Assembly: GCF_947250635.1 (NCBI RefSeq)
Contig: NZ_OX366335.1
Span: forward strand, 1,178,001-1,242,000
DNA length: 64,000 bases
Direction of reading: 5' to 3'
Source: Wolbachia endosymbiont (group B) of Parapoynx stratiotata
GTDB taxonomy: Bacteria; Pseudomonadota; Alphaproteobacteria; Rickettsiales; Anaplasmataceae
Positions 35,784-47,150 of this stretch are shown one piece after another; position 1 is the stretch's first letter; each line of letters begins with the position of its first letter. Made by a program: the position numbers and the translations under genes. The notes under the pieces are model-generated. The model made no database searches, was not told the origin of the DNA, and saw only the letters and a program-made list of their open reading frames with translations.

Positions 35784-36334
35784 ATACAATTCCTTATTTT
35801 CAACATTTCCATTTTACTCAAATCAACCAATCTATCCAAATAACTCTTAAGCGAAGCATCAATCAAGTTAAAACCATACCTAACTACAAAGCCACCTAGT
35901 ATAGAAGGATCAACCACATGACTGACTTTTATTATTTTACCAAGAAAGTTCAAAGATTCAGTAATTATTTTTATATCAGGTTTCTTTAAAATCTCTGCTG
36001 ATTTTATAGTAATTTCCAATTCATTTTCACTTTCCCTTACAAGATTTAAGAATTTTTCTAATATAAGGATTAATAAACGGGAGCGCTTGTTTGCAAGTGT
36101 AACCATAATAAATTTGACTAAGTTTTCACTCAAGTTCTCCTTTATAGAAAGTATCGCTTCTTTTTTGTGCAAAAGAGAAACCATAGGATGAGATAGATAC
36201 ACAAAAACATCTTGATCTTTAAAAAAAGCTAACAAAAATTCTACTTCTTTTCTTATAATACCTAATCTGCTTCCTGAGACATGAAACAGTGCTCTAGCAT
36301 AAGATGAAACTAAATTATTGTTTTTCATATTCAA
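35780..36334 (-). CDS. atpH: ATP synthase F1 subunit delta
   Basis: Links the top of F1 to the peripheral stalk. The 184 residues begin [20 protein letters not shown] (the typical YArALf start), are helical, and close with the C-terminal domain [30 protein letters not shown]. Coupled to atpA by a 4-bp overlap. Confidence 0.93.
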   Translation of the reverse strand: MNMKNNNLVSSYARALFHVSGSRLGIIRKEVEFLLAFFKDQDVFVYLSHPMVSLLHKKEAILSIKENLSENLVKFIMVTLANKRSRLLILILEKFLNLVRESENELEITIKSAEILKKPDIKIITESLNFLGKIIKVSHVVDPSILGGFVVRYGFNLIDASLKSYLDRLVDLSKMEMLKIRNCI

Positions 36335-36366
36335 TTACCTGTTCTAGTAAATCTAAATTATTTTAG

Positions 36367-36720
36367 CTACCATTGTTCAATCCAAGCATTTTTTATATAA
36401 ATAGGTCTTCTCCTTAAGGAAAGAAAACATAAATCATATCTGACTGAATAATCTAAAAAATCAAGATTTTTACTTAAGAAATATTTAGAAGAATTTATAA
36501 TAGACTGACACTGAAAATGAGATATCGGTACTTCTTTTCCAAATAAACTTGTTTTAACTTCTATAAAAATCAGCTCCCTTTTTTTAGATACAATTAAGTC
36601 AATTTCACCCAACTTACAACGGAAGCGACGTTTTATAACATTATAGAATTTCAGCTTTAAATATATCGAAACTAACAATTCTCCAAAGTAACCTACAAAA
36701 TAGCGTAACCTACTTACCAT
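36367..36720 (-). CDS. yraN: YraN family (UPF0102) nuclease-like protein
   Basis: A 117-residue protein of the restriction-endonuclease-like fold: RRFRCKLGEIDLIVSKKREL IFIEVKT shows the G-E-I-D ... F-V-E-V-K active-site pattern (Glu, Asp and E-x-K). Biological role not settled in any bacterium; the family may act on branched or damaged DNA. It lies between rplQ and atpH with short gaps. Confidence 0.88.
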   Translation of the reverse strand: MVSRLRYFVGYFGELLVSIYLKLKFYNVIKRRFRCKLGEIDLIVSKKRELIFIEVKTSLFGKEVPISHFQCQSIINSSKYFLSKNLDFLDYSVRYDLCFLSLRRRPIYIKNAWIEQW

Positions 36721-36731
36721 AAAAAGAATAA

Positions 36732-37160
36732 TTAGCTTTGTGTAACTACTTTGCTTCCTTTTTTATTTTTACTATAAATCTCACCTTTTGCTGAAATATC
36801 TCTATCAACTAGCTCTATCACTGCCATTGGAGCGCAATCACCCTTTCGAGTACCAAATTTTATTATTCTAGAATATCCACCTTTACGGTCTTGATAACGA
36901 TTAGCTAGAACGCTTAATAATTTATCAACTACTAACTTACTATTATGAAGACGTGAAAGCAAAAGCCTTCTACCATGTAAAGAATCGTTATTCTTAGCAA
37001 TTGTAATAAACTTTTCCACATATGGACGAAGTGCTTTAGCCTTTGGTAAAGTAGTTACAATCTGCTCATGATTAATTAACGAGATAGATAGATTCTTTAA
37101 CATTGATAACCTATGCTCGGTATAACGAGACAGTTTATTTTTCTTTATTCCATGTTTCAT
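36732..37160 (-). CDS. rplQ: 50S ribosomal protein L17
   Basis: Last gene of the alpha ribosomal cluster. MKHGIKKNKLSRYTEHRLSM LKNLSISLINHEQI is the family start, and the C-terminus has the usual GGYSRIIKFGTRKGDCAPMA VIELV. At 142 residues it has a basic tail of about 20 residues. It follows rpoA by 7 bp. Confidence 0.97.
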   Translation of the reverse strand: MKHGIKKNKLSRYTEHRLSMLKNLSISLINHEQIVTTLPKAKALRPYVEKFITIAKNNDSLHGRRLLLSRLHNSKLVVDKLLSVLANRYQDRKGGYSRIIKFGTRKGDCAPMAVIELVDRDISAKGEIYSKNKKGSKVVTQS

Positions 37161-37167
37161 ATACTAC

Positions 37168-38235
37168 CTAATCCTCATCAGTATGTTGTTTAGCCAGTTC
37201 ATCTATATCCTTAGGCGGCCAATTTGGTATATTCATACCCAAAGACAAACCTGAATTATTTAAAATTGCCTTGATTTCATTCAAAGACTTTCGGCCAAAA
37301 TTAGCAGTTCTTAACATTTCAACTTCCGTCTTTTGCACAAGATCACCTATATAAGTGATATTTTCATTTTTCAGACAGTTATGAGATCTAACAGATAATT
37401 CCATTTCATCTACTTTACGCAATAGAACAGGATCATAGCCCAAATCTTTAGCACCACTAGACAAAGAGACCTGCGATTTTTTATAACTCATATCAGAACT
37501 AATAAAAGGCTGAAATTGCTCCTGTAATATTCTTGCAGCATAGTCAACAGCTTGACTTGGAGAGATTGTACCATCAGTTTCAATTGACAATATTAGCTTA
37601 TCTTTATCAGTAACTTGACCAACACGACTATTCTCTACTCTATACGAAACCCTCTCGACAGGACTATATAAAGCATTAACTGGAATGAAACCAATTAAAT
37701 CTTGTTCATTCATAAGCTTTAAAAATTCATTTTCTTTATATTTATTTACAGGAAGATAACCTTTTCCGCTAGCAACATATATAGTAATGTTAAGCTCCAC
37801 ATCTTGACCTAGTGTACATATCACCAAATCTTTATTAACAATAGAGCATTGGTCATCAGTTTCTATCATTCCAGCTAATACTTGACAAGGCCCTTTAGCG
37901 CTCAAATTTAAGCACTTATTAGACGTGTTATTTAGCTTACATCTCAACATGCCCATATTTAATGCTATATCAGTTATGTCTTCCCTAACTCCTTGGATCG
38001 AAGTAAATTCATGATTCACGCCTTCAATTTTTATTCCATAAACAGCACTACCGCGAAGAGAAGACAACATTACACGCCTTAATGCATGACCCAACGTTAA
38101 AGCAAAACCACTTTCCAAAGGTTCTAGAACTATATCACCTTTTTTACTTGAATCACCTGATATTACCTTAATCGCATTAGGCTTAGTTAATCTATCTAAA
38201 TTTCCACAGAAAGAGACATTATCACTATAATACAT
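37168..38235 (-). CDS. rpoA: RNA polymerase subunit alpha
   Basis: Dimerises to scaffold the polymerase; its C-domain contacts UP elements and activators. Visible are [20 protein letters not shown], the N-domain, and the alpha-CTD with [21 protein letters not shown] start at ATG 38235 ([11 protein letters not shown]), which has GGAAGG seven bases upstream; the TTG five codons earlier overlaps that site. About 355 residues, full length. It sits between rpsK and rplQ, as usual. Confidence 0.97.
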   Translation of the reverse strand: MYYSDNVSFCGNLDRLTKPNAIKVISGDSSKKGDIVLEPLESGFALTLGHALRRVMLSSLRGSAVYGIKIEGVNHEFTSIQGVREDITDIALNMGMLRCKLNNTSNKCLNLSAKGPCQVLAGMIETDDQCSIVNKDLVICTLGQDVELNITIYVASGKGYLPVNKYKENEFLKLMNEQDLIGFIPVNALYSPVERVSYRVENSRVGQVTDKDKLILSIETDGTISPSQAVDYAARILQEQFQPFISSDMSYKKSQVSLSSGAKDLGYDPVLLRKVDEMELSVRSHNCLKNENITYIGDLVQKTEVEMLRTANFGRKSLNEIKAILNNSGLSLGMNIPNWPPKDIDELAKQHTDED

Positions 38236-38255
38236 ACAAAAACCTTCCAAATATC

Positions 38256-38642
38256 CTATACTCTTCTTTTTTTCCTTAGTCTACACCCATTATGAGGTAT
38301 CGCCGTTTTATCTGCAATTGAAGTGACAGTCAATCCACAATTCCTAAGTGCTTTAACTGCAGCTTCTGCACCAAAACCAGGACCACGAATTATTACAGAA
38401 ACAACCTTCATACCAAATCTCTCTGTTACTTTCTTCGCAGCAGAATCGGCAACCTTACCTGCAGCATAAGGTGTGGATTTTCTCGAACCAGAAAAACCAC
38501 ATGCACCAACAGAAGTCTGGTAAAGCGTATTACCACAAACATCAGTCACATTTACAAAAGTATTATTAAAAGTTGCACGAATATGGACAATACCAGTAAT
38601 AAACCTTTTTGTATTCTTACCAACCGTTTTAACTTTTTTCAT
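38256..38642 (-). CDS. rpsK: 30S ribosomal protein S11
   Basis: The 128-residue protein lines the platform of the 30S subunit near the E site. [35 protein letters not shown] and the C-terminal [11 protein letters not shown] are the standard marks. Between rpsM and rpoA in the alpha operon. Confidence 0.98.
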   Translation of the reverse strand: MKKVKTVGKNTKRFITGIVHIRATFNNTFVNVTDVCGNTLYQTSVGACGFSGSRKSTPYAAGKVADSAAKKVTERFGMKVVSVIIRGPGFGAEAAVKALRNCGLTVTSIADKTAIPHNGCRLRKKRRV

Positions 38643-38666
38643 AAAAACTCACGATAATAACAAATT

Positions 38667-39035
38667 TTATTTTTTTCCAGCAATAGGCAATTTAGATCTG
38701 CCTTTACGAGTTTTAGCATTAGTATGGGTTCTTTGTCCCCTCACAGGCAAACCTTTTCTATGCCTTAATCCTCTATAGCAACCGATTTCTATTAAAGATT
38801 TTATATCCATAGCCACTTTTTTTCTGAGCTCACCCTCTATGACATATTTTTGCCTAATAAAACTACTAATTTTCTCTATATCTTCATCTTGTAATTCTGA
38901 AACACGCTTACGCTCATCAATTTTACAGCTACGACAAATTATATTCGCAGTAGTAATACCTATACCATGTATATAAGTTAATGCAAAAGGAATACACTTC
39001 TTCACCGGAACATTTATGCCTGCAATACGTGCCAC
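38667..39035 (-). CDS. rpsM: 30S ribosomal protein S13
   Basis: Contacts the head of the 30S subunit and the 50S bridge B1. [26 protein letters not shown] and the C-terminal [19 protein letters not shown] are diagnostic. 122 residues. rpmJ (L36), which often precedes it, is absent: the 60-bp gap to adk holds no ORF for it. Confidence 0.98.
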   Translation of the reverse strand: MARIAGINVPVKKCIPFALTYIHGIGITTANIICRSCKIDERKRVSELQDEDIEKISSFIRQKYVIEGELRKKVAMDIKSLIEIGCYRGLRHRKGLPVRGQRTHTNAKTRKGRSKLPIAGKK

Positions 39036-39094
39036 TGATACCTCGATACTTTATTAATAATAACTCTTAATTTATACCATAAAACAACTTATAG

Positions 39095-39736
39095 TCAAAT
39101 CAAATTACAAGAAATTTTACTTTCAATCTCTTGCATTACTCTATCAACACTCAAATTAGCGTTAATTGTTAACAACTTGCCCTTATAATACTCGCGCAAA
39201 CCCTTTATCTGAGAATGATATTCTCTTATCCTCTTATTAATTGCAAGCATATTAGCATCATCAATTCTCTTCTCCAATCTCGTACTTTTACATTTAGCAC
39301 AAGTAGTATTCTTAAAAGAAGATATACTATATATACTTTTACAATCCAAACAAGTAAGACGATCTTTTAATCTATCAATTGCAATATTATCGTCAAGCTG
39401 CAACTCAATTACAAGATCAACATCCCTATTGCATCTTTTTTGCAAAACTTGAGTTAAAAAATGAGCTTGATTTAAATTTCTTGGAAAACCATCTAACAAA
39501 AAATCACCATCTATTAATGCAAGCTGGTCACACAATAATTTACATATAACTTCATCTTGAATTAAATTACCAGATTCAACAGTATCCTTTATTCCTTTAC
39601 CTAATTTACTCCCACTAGATATAATATTCCTTAATAAATCTCCTACTGAAACTAATTTAAAATTATACTTTGCTATTAACAAACTGGACTGAGTACCCTT
39701 ACCAGAGCCAGGAGGACCAAAAATTGTAATAATCAC
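39095..39736 (-). CDS. adk: Adenylate kinase
   Basis: Balances AMP, ADP and ATP. The P-loop [26 protein letters not shown] and a zinc-type lid with four Cys ([10 protein letters not shown] ... CAKC) are present; the zinc lid is typical of Gram-positives and some alphaproteobacteria. 213 residues. It overlaps the secY stop by 4 bp, the usual spc-operon position. Confidence 0.96.
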   Translation of the reverse strand: MIITIFGPPGSGKGTQSSLLIAKYNFKLVSVGDLLRNIISSGSKLGKGIKDTVESGNLIQDEVICKLLCDQLALIDGDFLLDGFPRNLNQAHFLTQVLQKRCNRDVDLVIELQLDDNIAIDRLKDRLTCLDCKSIYSISSFKNTTCAKCKSTRLEKRIDDANMLAINKRIREYHSQIKGLREYYKGKLLTINANLSVDRVMQEIESKISCNLI

Positions 39737-41061
39737 TTTAGTCTCCTTGTTTTAGACTCATATTTCTTTATCCAACTATCGTACCTATTTGAAAAAACAT
39801 AAGATTGTACTTGCATAATAGTATCAGTAATAACGTTAACTATAATCAGCAAGCTCGTCCCACCAAAAATAAATGGTATATCATAATGATACCTCATAAT
39901 TTCAGGTATAGTACATATTACCACCAAATACGCAGACCCAATAAATGTTAATTTAAAAACTATATCTTGAAGATAATCAGAAGTATGTTTTCCAGGGCCT
40001 CTACCAGGAATAAAACCACCATTTTTCCTAAGAAAATCAGCATTTTCCTCTGGATTAAATATAAAATTGGTATAGAAAAAATTAAAAAGTACTATGAGTA
40101 TTAAGTAAGTTATAATGTACATCACTTTATTTGCCATAAAGTAGTTTAAAATAAAATCAGCAATGGCATGACCTTTATAGAAATTTGCAATTGAAATAGG
40201 CGTTAATAGAATTGCGTTAGCAAAAATAGTTGGTATTACACCAGATAAATTGATCTTCAATGGAATGTAAGTAAAATCATCATTATGTAATTTTTTAAAC
40301 TGTTTTTTGGGATATTGAACAATTACCTTTCTATAAGAAGATTCTGTAAAAATGACTAAAAGGAGCAGTAAAAAAAACAATGCTATAACAAAAAGGGTAA
40401 TGAAAAACGACATACTACCATTTTTATTTAATGTTAGCAGAGATGATAAAGCATTATGTAATTCAGATGTTATGCCAGTAAAAATGATTAATGAGATACC
40501 ATTGCCTATACCGCTCACACTGATCCGCTCACCAAGCCATATTAAAAATATAGTTCCACCTAAAAGGCTAAAGACACCTATAGTACGAAACATAATACCA
40601 GGTTCAACTACAACTAATACCCCTTCCCTATTCATTCTTTCTAACCCTATTAAGATCGTAATTGATTGAAAGATACAAAACACTATAGTCATATAGCGTA
40701 TATAAGAGTTCATCTTTCGACGTCCTAACTCTCCTTCATTTTTAATTTCATTGATTCCTTTAACGGCAGAAGATAATAATTGCATAACTATGGATGCAAC
40801 TATGTATGGCATAACGTTTAACGCCAAGATCGTCATTCTAGCTAAAGCGCCACCAGAAAATAAATTAAATACTCCAAAAACACCAGAACTCTCTTTTGGA
40901 AATATATCATTGATTATATCAAGATTAACTCCAGGAATAGGAACATAAGTGCCTAAACGATAACAAACTAAAGCCATTAGCGTAAAAAATATACGCTTTA
41001 GTAAATCACTTTTATATAACAACGTAGAATCCAAACTATTAAATGCAAATTTACTGCTCAT
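39733..41061 (-). CDS. secY: Preprotein translocase subunit SecY
   Basis: The protein-conducting channel of the inner membrane, partner of SecA at 3.5 kb. The 442 residues have ten hydrophobic helices. Signature stretches are [50 protein letters not shown] and [20 protein letters not shown]. It sits 3 bp after rplO. No rpmD is found upstream. Confidence 0.97.
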   Translation of the reverse strand: MSSKFAFNSLDSTLLYKSDLLKRIFFTLMALVCYRLGTYVPIPGVNLDIINDIFPKESSGVFGVFNLFSGGALARMTILALNVMPYIVASIVMQLLSSAVKGINEIKNEGELGRRKMNSYIRYMTIVFCIFQSITILIGLERMNREGVLVVVEPGIMFRTIGVFSLLGGTIFLIWLGERISVSGIGNGISLIIFTGITSELHNALSSLLTLNKNGSMSFFITLFVIALFFLLLLLVIFTESSYRKVIVQYPKKQFKKLHNDDFTYIPLKINLSGVIPTIFANAILLTPISIANFYKGHAIADFILNYFMANKVMYIITYLILIVLFNFFYTNFIFNPEENADFLRKNGGFIPGRGPGKHTSDYLQDIVFKLTFIGSAYLVVICTIPEIMRYHYDIPFIFGGTSLLIIVNVITDTIMQVQSYVFSNRYDSWIKKYESKTRRLK

Positions 41062-41064
41062 GAT

Positions 41065-41535
41065 TTACGATAGTATTTCTACACTACCACCAACTGAAGC
41101 TACAGATCTTTTTGCAGCTTCTGATGCAAAATCAACATGAAACACAAATTTTTCGCTTAATTTACCCTTATTAAGAAGTTTGATTTTACTTTTAACAGAT
41201 CTGATAAAACCTAATTTATGCAGTAGCTCCTTATCTATGATAGAATCCTTGACTATTTTTTTAGCTTCCATTAAGCACTGTACATCACCAACATTAAATA
41301 TAGAGTATAAGTTTTTGCGTATAGGCTTAAAACCTCTTTTAGGTAAACGAGTATATATAGACTGCTGTCCACCTTCAAAACCATTTATAGAAACGCCACT
41401 TCTCGCTTTTTGCCCTTTATGACCCCTACCGGATGTTTTACCTTTACCACAACCAATACCTCTACCTAATAATTTAGGCTTCTTTTTCTTAGATAATTTG
41501 GTAAACACAGAATTTAATTTTACAGCATCATTCAT
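41065..41535 (-). CDS. rplO: 50S ribosomal protein L15
   Basis: GRGIGCGKGKTSGRGHKGQK ARSG and EGGQQSIYTRLPKRGF are the family's N-terminal blocks. 156 residues. It starts 3 bp after the rpsE stop, so rpmD (L30), which usually stands between them, is missing, as in other Rickettsiales. Confidence 0.97.
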   Translation of the reverse strand: MNDAVKLNSVFTKLSKKKKPKLLGRGIGCGKGKTSGRGHKGQKARSGVSINGFEGGQQSIYTRLPKRGFKPIRKNLYSIFNVGDVQCLMEAKKIVKDSIIDKELLHKLGFIRSVKSKIKLLNKGKLSEKFVFHVDFASEAAKRSVASVGGSVEILS

Positions 41536-41538
41536 ACT

Positions 41539-42051
41539 TTACCTATTTCCAACTATCTCACTAATCTTTTTACCCCTCTTACCTGCCACTTGGCGAGGAG
41601 ATAACATAACATCAAAAGCCTTAAATACTGCACATATAATATTATGGGGATCATTTGATCTAGTAGACTTAGCTACCACATCCTTTATACCTAATACCTC
41701 AAAAACCGACCTCATTGCTCCACCAGCAATAATACCTGTTCCAGTTCTTGCAGCTCTTAAAACTATCTCACCAGAACAAAATTTAGCTTTAATATCATGA
41801 TGTAAAGTTCTACCTTCACGTAAGTACACCCTAATCATCGACTTCTTTGCAGCATTTACAGCTTTCACTCTTGCTTCAGCAACCTCTGCGTGTTTACCTA
41901 TTCCACATCCTACCCTACCCTTACCATCACCAACAACAACCAAAGTTGAAAATGAAAATCTTCTACCACCTTTAGTAACCGTTGTTACCCTTCGCACTGA
42001 AACCAAAAGTTCTGATAAATCATTATTATTTTGTAAATTCTTTACAGCCAT
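41539..42051 (-). CDS. rpsE: 30S ribosomal protein S5
   Basis: Acts in translational accuracy and mRNA entry. [39 protein letters not shown] is the double-stranded RNA-binding part; the C-domain has [20 protein letters not shown]. 170 residues. Confidence 0.97.
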   Translation of the reverse strand: MAVKNLQNNNDLSELLVSVRRVTTVTKGGRRFSFSTLVVVGDGKGRVGCGIGKHAEVAEARVKAVNAAKKSMIRVYLREGRTLHHDIKAKFCSGEIVLRAARTGTGIIAGGAMRSVFEVLGIKDVVAKSTRSNDPHNIICAVFKAFDVMLSPRQVAGKRGKKISEIVGNR

Positions 42052-42063
42052 ATTTAAAACCTT

Positions 42064-42435
42064 CTAAAATTTAAATCCAGAGCTTCTTAAAGCCTCAGCA
42101 AATTGAGAAATCAATCCTGTATACTTATATGCTCCCCGATCAAAGACGAACCGCTGCTGCAATTTTGTACTAGGCAGACGCTCAATCACTAAAGAAGAAA
42201 CCTGTTTTATAGTTTCAGCATTGACCCTACCTTTACATACATTCCTAATTTTATCATCCAAAGTAGAAGCAGAAGCTAGGGTTATTCCTTTTGCATCGTT
42301 AATCAACTGAACGTAAAAATGTTTATTAGACTTAAATACGGATATACGTAAACGTCCAGAGCTCTTATCGAGCTTCGCTCTATTACGAAGTTTCCTTTTT
42401 TCATAGCTACTTAAAAAATTATACAATCTTTTCAT
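42064..42435 (-). CDS. rplR: 50S ribosomal protein L18
   Basis: Binds 5S rRNA. LRISVFKSNKHFYVQLINDA and FDRGAYKYTGLISQFAEALR SSGFKF identify it. 123 residues. Between rplF and rpsE. Confidence 0.96.
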   Translation of the reverse strand: MKRLYNFLSSYEKRKLRNRAKLDKSSGRLRISVFKSNKHFYVQLINDAKGITLASASTLDDKIRNVCKGRVNAETIKQVSSLVIERLPSTKLQQRFVFDRGAYKYTGLISQFAEALRSSGFKF

Positions 42436-42440
42436 TTTAA

Positions 42441-42986
42441 TTACTTCTTTTTATTTACAATCTTACGCAGCATAAATTTGCCTTTTATTACAATACCCTT
42501 ACCTTTATAAGGATCATATTTTCTAATTTTGCATATATCAGAAGCCACCATATAGACTTTTTGCTTATCCATACCGCGAATCACTAAATGAGTTGGCTTT
42601 ATACACTTAATCTCAACGTCTTTAGGCACTTTATACTTAATATTATGACTATAACCAAGATATAAAGTCAAATACTTATCATCACATTCTGCTTTATACC
42701 CCACACCATTAATCTCAAGATCAACAGAAAAATCATTAACCATACCGTTAATCATGTTATTAATATTACTTCTATAAGTGCCCCATATAGATTTTATTTT
42801 ATCATAATCATCCCTGCCTTGATCAACAGAAAGTAACAATTGATTATCAACTATCTGACACAGAATGCCACTACACAAGTTCAGCTCTTTTTCTGCCCTA
42901 ACACTTCTTATTAATACCCTACCATCATTATATTCAACTGAAAGATCAGCAGGAATATTGATAGGTGCGGCACCTATACGAGACAT
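42441..42986 (-). CDS. rplF: 50S ribosomal protein L6
   Basis: Two-domain protein near the factor-binding site. MSRIGAAPINIPADLSVEYN at the start, VGYKAECDDKYLTLYLGYSH and the closing CKIRKYDPYKGKGIVIKGKF identify it. 181 residues, with a lysine-rich end. Confidence 0.96.
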   Translation of the reverse strand: MSRIGAAPINIPADLSVEYNDGRVLIRSVRAEKELNLCSGILCQIVDNQLLLSVDQGRDDYDKIKSIWGTYRSNINNMINGMVNDFSVDLEINGVGYKAECDDKYLTLYLGYSHNIKYKVPKDVEIKCIKPTHLVIRGMDKQKVYMVASDICKIRKYDPYKGKGIVIKGKFMLRKIVNKKK

Positions 42987-43002
42987 ACATTTCTCCTATC
43001 AT

Positions 43003-43398
43003 TTAAAATACACGACACAAAACTTCTCCACCAACTTTTAATCTACGTGCATTATAATCGGTCATCACTCCTTTCGGTGTAGATATAATAAAAATTCCAA
43101 GACCATTATATGCTTTAGAAATGTCCTTACACTTAGAATAATAACGACAACCGGGCTTTGATACCCTAGCTATATCATTAATCACAGGTGATTTATCATA
43201 ATACTTCAACTGCACAACAAGCGAAGGGATACTACCTCTCTCTTGCTTTTCATAATTAAGAATATACCCTTCCTCTTTTAAGATCTTCAATATAGAAGAA
43301 TTCACTTTAGAGAATAGGACTCTTGTTTCCCTATGCATTGCCAATTGAGCATTACGTATTCTTGTTAAAAAATCACCAATACCATCAGATAACGACAC
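43003..43398 (-). CDS. rpsH: 30S ribosomal protein S8
   Basis: A central assembly protein that binds 16S helix 21. The longest frame begins at 43497, but its first 33 residues are unlike S8 and overlap rpsN. I place the start at GTG 43398 ([19 protein letters not shown]), with AAGGAG seven bases upstream, giving about 131 residues, the family norm. The end [26 protein letters not shown] is typical. Confidence 0.95.
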   Translation of the reverse strand: MSLSDGIGDFLTRIRNAQLAMHRETRVLFSKVNSSILKILKEEGYILNYEKQERGSIPSLVVQLKYYDKSPVINDIARVSKPGCRYYSKCKDISKAYNGLGIFIISTPKGVMTDYNARRLKVGGEVLCRVF

Positions 43399-43420
43399 TA
43401 TTACACTCCTTATATCACAT

Positions 43421-43729
43421 TTACCAACTAGATTTTGTAACCCCTGGAACTTGTCCAAAAGAACACAAATCACGTAAAACAATCCTACATAAACCAAATT
43501 TTCTATATACTCCTCTCGGCCTACCAGTTAAAGCGCATCTATTCCTAATTCTGATTTTAGAAGAATCTCTAGGCAATTTTTTAATCAGCTTACTTTGAGC
43601 TGCAAACCTTTTTGCAATAGATAAATCCTTATTATTCATTATAGATTTTAATTCTTCCCTTCTCTTACTATACTGATCGCATAACTTTATTCTACGAAGA
43701 TTCTTCTGTATCATGGATTTTTTTGCCAT
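43421..43729 (-). CDS. rpsN: 30S ribosomal protein S14
   Basis: The long, zinc-free S14 form of about 100 residues: [20 protein letters not shown] at the start and [25 protein letters not shown] at the end. Between rplE and rpsH in the spc order. Confidence 0.97.
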   Translation of the reverse strand: MAKKSMIQKNLRRIKLCDQYSKRREELKSIMNNKDLSIAKRFAAQSKLIKKLPRDSSKIRIRNRCALTGRPRGVYRKFGLCRIVLRDLCSFGQVPGVTKSSW

Positions 43730-43741
43730 ATATATTTTCTC

Positions 43742-44278
43742 TCAATTATCAAAAAAAGGGAATTTAAGAGCCAGTAATAATTCCTTTGCTTCCTTATCAC
43801 TAACTGCACTTGTTATAATATTAATATCCATACCTCTAATTTTACTTATTTTATCATAGTCTATTTCTAAAAATGATATATGCTCCTTGATACCAAGGGA
43901 AAAATTACCATGACCATCAAATTGCTTCACACTAAACCCTCTAAAATCTTTTTCCCTTGGCAAAGCAATATATATTAATCTTTCTAAGAATTCATACATT
44001 TTATTTCTACGCAAAGTCACTTTACAACCTACAGTTGCACCTTTTCTAATTTTGAAACCAGAAATAGATTTTTTCGCAAAGGTTAACACAGGCTTTTGCC
44101 CAGCAATCAAATGTAGATTATCAAATGGCTCATTTATCGCTTTATTGTCCGTAGCAGCATCTCCAACGCCCATATTGATACACACCTTGACAAGTTTAGG
44201 CACTTGCATTACATTGCCGTAATTAAACTTATCCTTTAAGGATTTTACTATATTATCTTTATACAATTGTTTAAACAT
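43742..44278 (-). CDS. rplE: 50S ribosomal protein L5
   Basis: Binds 5S rRNA and contacts the 30S head. [24 protein letters not shown]-type segment [24 protein letters not shown] and [20 protein letters not shown] identify it. 178 residues. Confidence 0.97.
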   Translation of the reverse strand: MFKQLYKDNIVKSLKDKFNYGNVMQVPKLVKVCINMGVGDAATDNKAINEPFDNLHLIAGQKPVLTFAKKSISGFKIRKGATVGCKVTLRRNKMYEFLERLIYIALPREKDFRGFSVKQFDGHGNFSLGIKEHISFLEIDYDKISKIRGMDINIITSAVSDKEAKELLLALKFPFFDN

Positions 44279-44284
44279 ATCAAC

Positions 44285-44602
44285 CTAATCTATCACTTCT
44301 CCAGAAACTTTTGCAAAACGCACTTTTCTACCATCTATAATCTTAAATCCTACTTTAGTTGGAGTTTTACACTTAGGATCCAATATTGCAACATTGGATA
44401 CATCAATAGCTAACTCTTTATTCAATATACCACCACCACTACCAGCTCTTGGTTTAGTATGTCTCTTACACACATTTACGCCAGAAACAACTACTTTCTT
44501 TTTAGCATCACGTATTATAACTTTGATTACCTTACCAATTTTTCTCTTATCTTTACCAGTTAAAACTATAATATCATCACCACTTTTTATTTTAGCACTC
44601 AT
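44285..44602 (-). CDS. rplX: 50S ribosomal protein L24
   Basis: Early assembly protein at the exit tunnel. The KOW motif is [44 protein letters not shown] follows. 105 residues. It starts where rplN ends. Confidence 0.97.
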   Translation of the reverse strand: MSAKIKSGDDIIVLTGKDKRKIGKVIKVIIRDAKKKVVVSGVNVCKRHTKPRAGSGGGILNKELAIDVSNVAILDPKCKTPTKVGFKIIDGRKVRFAKVSGEVID

Positions 44603-44961
44603 TATAAAACCTCATCAGCTAATGACATTATTTTCATAAAAGAACCAGATAATAACTTTTTTACTGGACCAAACACCCGAGTGCCAAGTGGTTCACCTTG
44701 ATCATTAATTAAAACCACAGCATTGCTAGAAAAACGAATTACAGAACCATCAGATTTCTTAACACTATTTTTTACTCTAACAACAACTGCTTTATACACT
44801 TTTCCTTTTTCAACTTTACCTTTTGGGTTAATGGACTTAGTAGATATAATAATCGTATCACCTACAGATGCAGATTTCCTACCACCTAACAAGCCAATAC
44901 AAAGCACTGCACGCGCACCAGAATTATCAGCTACTTCTAACAATGTATTTTTTTGAATCAT
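44602..44961 (-). CDS. rplN: 50S ribosomal protein L14
   Basis: [27 protein letters not shown] and [20 protein letters not shown] are the family marks. 119 residues. First gene of the spc cluster, after rpsQ. Confidence 0.98.
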   Translation of the reverse strand: MIQKNTLLEVADNSGARAVLCIGLLGGRKSASVGDTIIISTKSINPKGKVEKGKVYKAVVVRVKNSVKKSDGSVIRFSSNAVVLINDQGEPLGTRVFGPVKKLLSGSFMKIMSLADEVL

Positions 44962-44979
44962 ATAAATACCTATTCCTTT

Positions 44980-45210
44980 TTAGCTATTGATAACAACCCA
45001 TTTTTTAGTAACAGAAATAGGCTTATGTTCCTTTATTAAAACCCTATCTCCCTTTTTGCAACTATTATTCTCATCATGTGCTGTATACTTCTTGTATTTT
45101 TTAATAACTTTTTTATACAGCCTATCCTTATACACTTGTAACACCGAAACCTTTACAGTCTTATCAGACTCAGCATTAGTTACGACACCACAAAAAACCT
45201 TCTTAGGCAT
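44980..45210 (-). CDS. rpsQ: 30S ribosomal protein S17
   Basis: A 76-residue OB-fold protein: GVVTNAESDKTVKVSVLQVY and YTAHDENNSCKKGDRVLIKE HKPISVTKKWVV. It overlaps the end of rpmC by 8 bp. Confidence 0.97.
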   Translation of the reverse strand: MPKKVFCGVVTNAESDKTVKVSVLQVYKDRLYKKVIKKYKKYTAHDENNSCKKGDRVLIKEHKPISVTKKWVVINS

Positions 45211-45406
45211 TTTTCCCCTCTCTCTTTCTTCTATTTAATACAGTTAGACTACGAGCTATGCTCTTTCTTATTAAGCTAAAACGCGAAAAATTGTTGCACT
45301 GGCCCAGCTTTTTTTGAAAAGCCAAATTAACAAATTCTTTCCTAAAACTCACAAGAACTTCATGCAATTCTTTTGAAGATTTTGATTCAATTTCAACTAT
45401 ATCCAT
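45203..45406 (-). CDS. rpmC: 50S ribosomal protein L29
   Basis: Two-helix protein at the tunnel exit, docking site for signal recognition particle and trigger factor. Start placed at ATG 45406 (MDIVEIESKSSKELHEVL), with GGAG eight bases before; a TTG five codons earlier is open but overlaps the rplP stop. About 67 residues. FRKEFVNLAFQKKLGQCNNF SR is the usual middle block. Confidence 0.95.
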   Translation of the reverse strand: MDIVEIESKSSKELHEVLVSFRKEFVNLAFQKKLGQCNNFSRFSLIRKSIARSLTVLNRRKREGKNA

Positions 45407-45417
45407 TGCAACTCCAT

Positions 45418-45831
45418 TCAATTATGATTAGATATAAATTTACACTTCATAGGAAGCTTGGCAGTCGCCTTTTCAAGTGCCAACCTTGCTAAATGCATGG
45501 GAACATCACTGCTAATTTCAAACAAAACCCTGCCAGGCTTAGCTTTAAACACCCAAAATTCAACACTACCTTTCCCTTTACCCATACGTACATCTGCCGG
45601 CTTTTTACTAACCGGGGTATCAGGAAAAATTCTTATCCACACTTTACCAGAGCGTTTTAACGTTCTAGATATTACGCGCCTTGCAGTTTCAATATGCTTA
45701 GACTGAACCTTACCTACTTCCATAGCTTTTAATCCATAATCTCCAAAAGACAGCGTGCTACCACCCTTAGCATTACCCTTGATTCTCCCCTTAAATACCT
45801 TTTTATATTTACTCTTTTTGGGAACAAACAT
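45418..45831 (-). CDS. rplP: 50S ribosomal protein L16
   Basis: Sits near the peptidyl transferase centre and A-site t[23 protein letters not shown] at the start, [40 protein letters not shown] in the middle. 137 residues. Confidence 0.98.
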   Translation of the reverse strand: MFVPKKSKYKKVFKGRIKGNAKGGSTLSFGDYGLKAMEVGKVQSKHIETARRVISRTLKRSGKVWIRIFPDTPVSKKPADVRMGKGKGSVEFWVFKAKPGRVLFEISSDVPMHLARLALEKATAKLPMKCKFISNHN

Positions 45832-45842
45832 TTCAATATACC

Positions 45843-46463
45843 TTAACTACCAACATAAACCCAAACTTTAACTCCTATAATACCACATATAGTCTTCGCT
45901 TCACAAAAAGCATAATCTATATTAGCACGCAAAGTGTGTAAAGGCAAACGACCTTCTTTGTACCATTCAGTACGAGCTATTTCAGCTCCGCCAAGACGCC
46001 CAGAGCAACTTACTTTAATACCCTCAGCACCCATCTTCAAACAATTTTGAATAGCTTTTTTCATCGCTCTTCTACATGAAATCCTTTTTTCTAGCTGATG
46101 TGTAATACTCCTTGATATTAAAACTGCATCTATTTCAGACTTTTTAACTCCTACTACATTCACTTCGACACTACTTTCTACTTTTTTAGCTATTTTTTGC
46201 TTTATCTTCTCAACATCTAAACCTTTCTTACCTATTATAACTCCAGGCTTAGAAGAATGTATTATTACAGACACTAAATTAACTTTACGCTCTACAATTA
46301 CTTTAGAAATACCAGCATGCTTAAAGGATTCATTTATATAACTGCGAATAAATAGATCGTGATGCAATTTCTGTTTATAATCGTCTGTAGCAAACCAAAC
46401 AGAATCCCAGGTATTACTATTTACTCGTAATCTAAATACTTTAGGATTAACCTTCTGTCCCAT
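45843..46463 (-). CDS. rpsC: 30S ribosomal protein S3
   Basis: Lines the mRNA entry channel. [20 protein letters not shown], the KH domain [20 protein letters not shown] and [33 protein letters not shown] identify it. 206 residues. Confidence 0.98.
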   Translation of the reverse strand: MGQKVNPKVFRLRVNSNTWDSVWFATDDYKQKLHHDLFIRSYINESFKHAGISKVIVERKVNLVSVIIHSSKPGVIIGKKGLDVEKIKQKIAKKVESSVEVNVVGVKKSEIDAVLISRSITHQLEKRISCRRAMKKAIQNCLKMGAEGIKVSCSGRLGGAEIARTEWYKEGRLPLHTLRANIDYAFCEAKTICGIIGVKVWVYVGS

Positions 46464-46502
46464 ATTTTTACACTTTCCCTATTAACTTTCCATTTCTATA
46501 AA

Positions 46503-46853
46503 TCATACAATTTCTTTCAATTTTATAGTAATATTACTATAAAATTTACTCATTCTATTAGCCCTACCCATAGCTTTTGGATATACTCTACGCAAAGTAA
46601 GGGACTTACCTATTAAAATTTCCTTTATATATAAATTATCAATGTTCAATCCATAATTATTTTGAGCATTAGCAATTGCAGAATTCAACACCTTCATTAT
46701 AAAACTAGCAGCTTTTTTTTCACAAAATCTTAATTGTACATTAGCAAAAGAAACTTTTTTATTACGTACTAAATCAGCAACCAAATTCAATTTGCGAGGA
46801 GTCGATCTTAAAACCCTAGAACCAGCCTCAACTATTATATCCCTATTTTTCAT
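46503..46853 (-). CDS. rplV: 50S ribosomal protein L22
   Basis: Its loop lines the exit tunnel and contributes to macrolide sensitivity. [20 protein letters not shown] and [28 protein letters not shown] identify it. 116 residues. Confidence 0.97.
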   Translation of the reverse strand: MKNRDIIVEAGSRVLRSTPRKLNLVADLVRNKKVSFANVQLRFCEKKAASFIMKVLNSAIANAQNNYGLNIDNLYIKEILIGKSLTLRRVYPKAMGRANRMSKFYSNITIKLKEIV

Positions 46854-46862
46854 ATCAATTAC

Positions 46863-47147
46863 CTATCTTCTTGTTGCCTTTTTATCACCACCGTGCCCAG
46901 TAAATTTACGAGTAGGTGAAAATTCACCAAATTTATGACCTATCATATTCTGATTATCAACACTAACAGGAATGTAATCTTTACCATTATAAACAGCAAA
47001 CTTTAAACCCAAACAATTAGGAAGAATTACAGAAGCCCTGGAATGAATTTTTATCACCTTATTAATAGAACCCTCTTTTGAAGCCCTCTGAACTAATCTT
47101 AGTACAGATGAATGTAAAAAAGGTGGTTTCCATACAGATCTACTCAT
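46863..47147 (-). CDS. rpsS: 30S ribosomal protein S19
   Basis: [20 protein letters not shown] at the start, [29 protein letters not shown] and the closing [20 protein letters not shown] are typical. 94 residues, between rplB and rplV. Confidence 0.98.
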   Translation of the reverse strand: MSRSVWKPPFLHSSVLRLVQRASKEGSINKVIKIHSRASVILPNCLGLKFAVYNGKDYIPVSVDNQNMIGHKFGEFSPTRKFTGHGGDKKATRR

Positions 47148-47150
47148 AAA

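Noticed and set aside
43399..43497. The 33-residue N-terminal extension of the longest S8 frame
   Set aside because: It overlaps rpsN, does not resemble S8, and a GTG with a strong ribosome binding site starts the normal protein.
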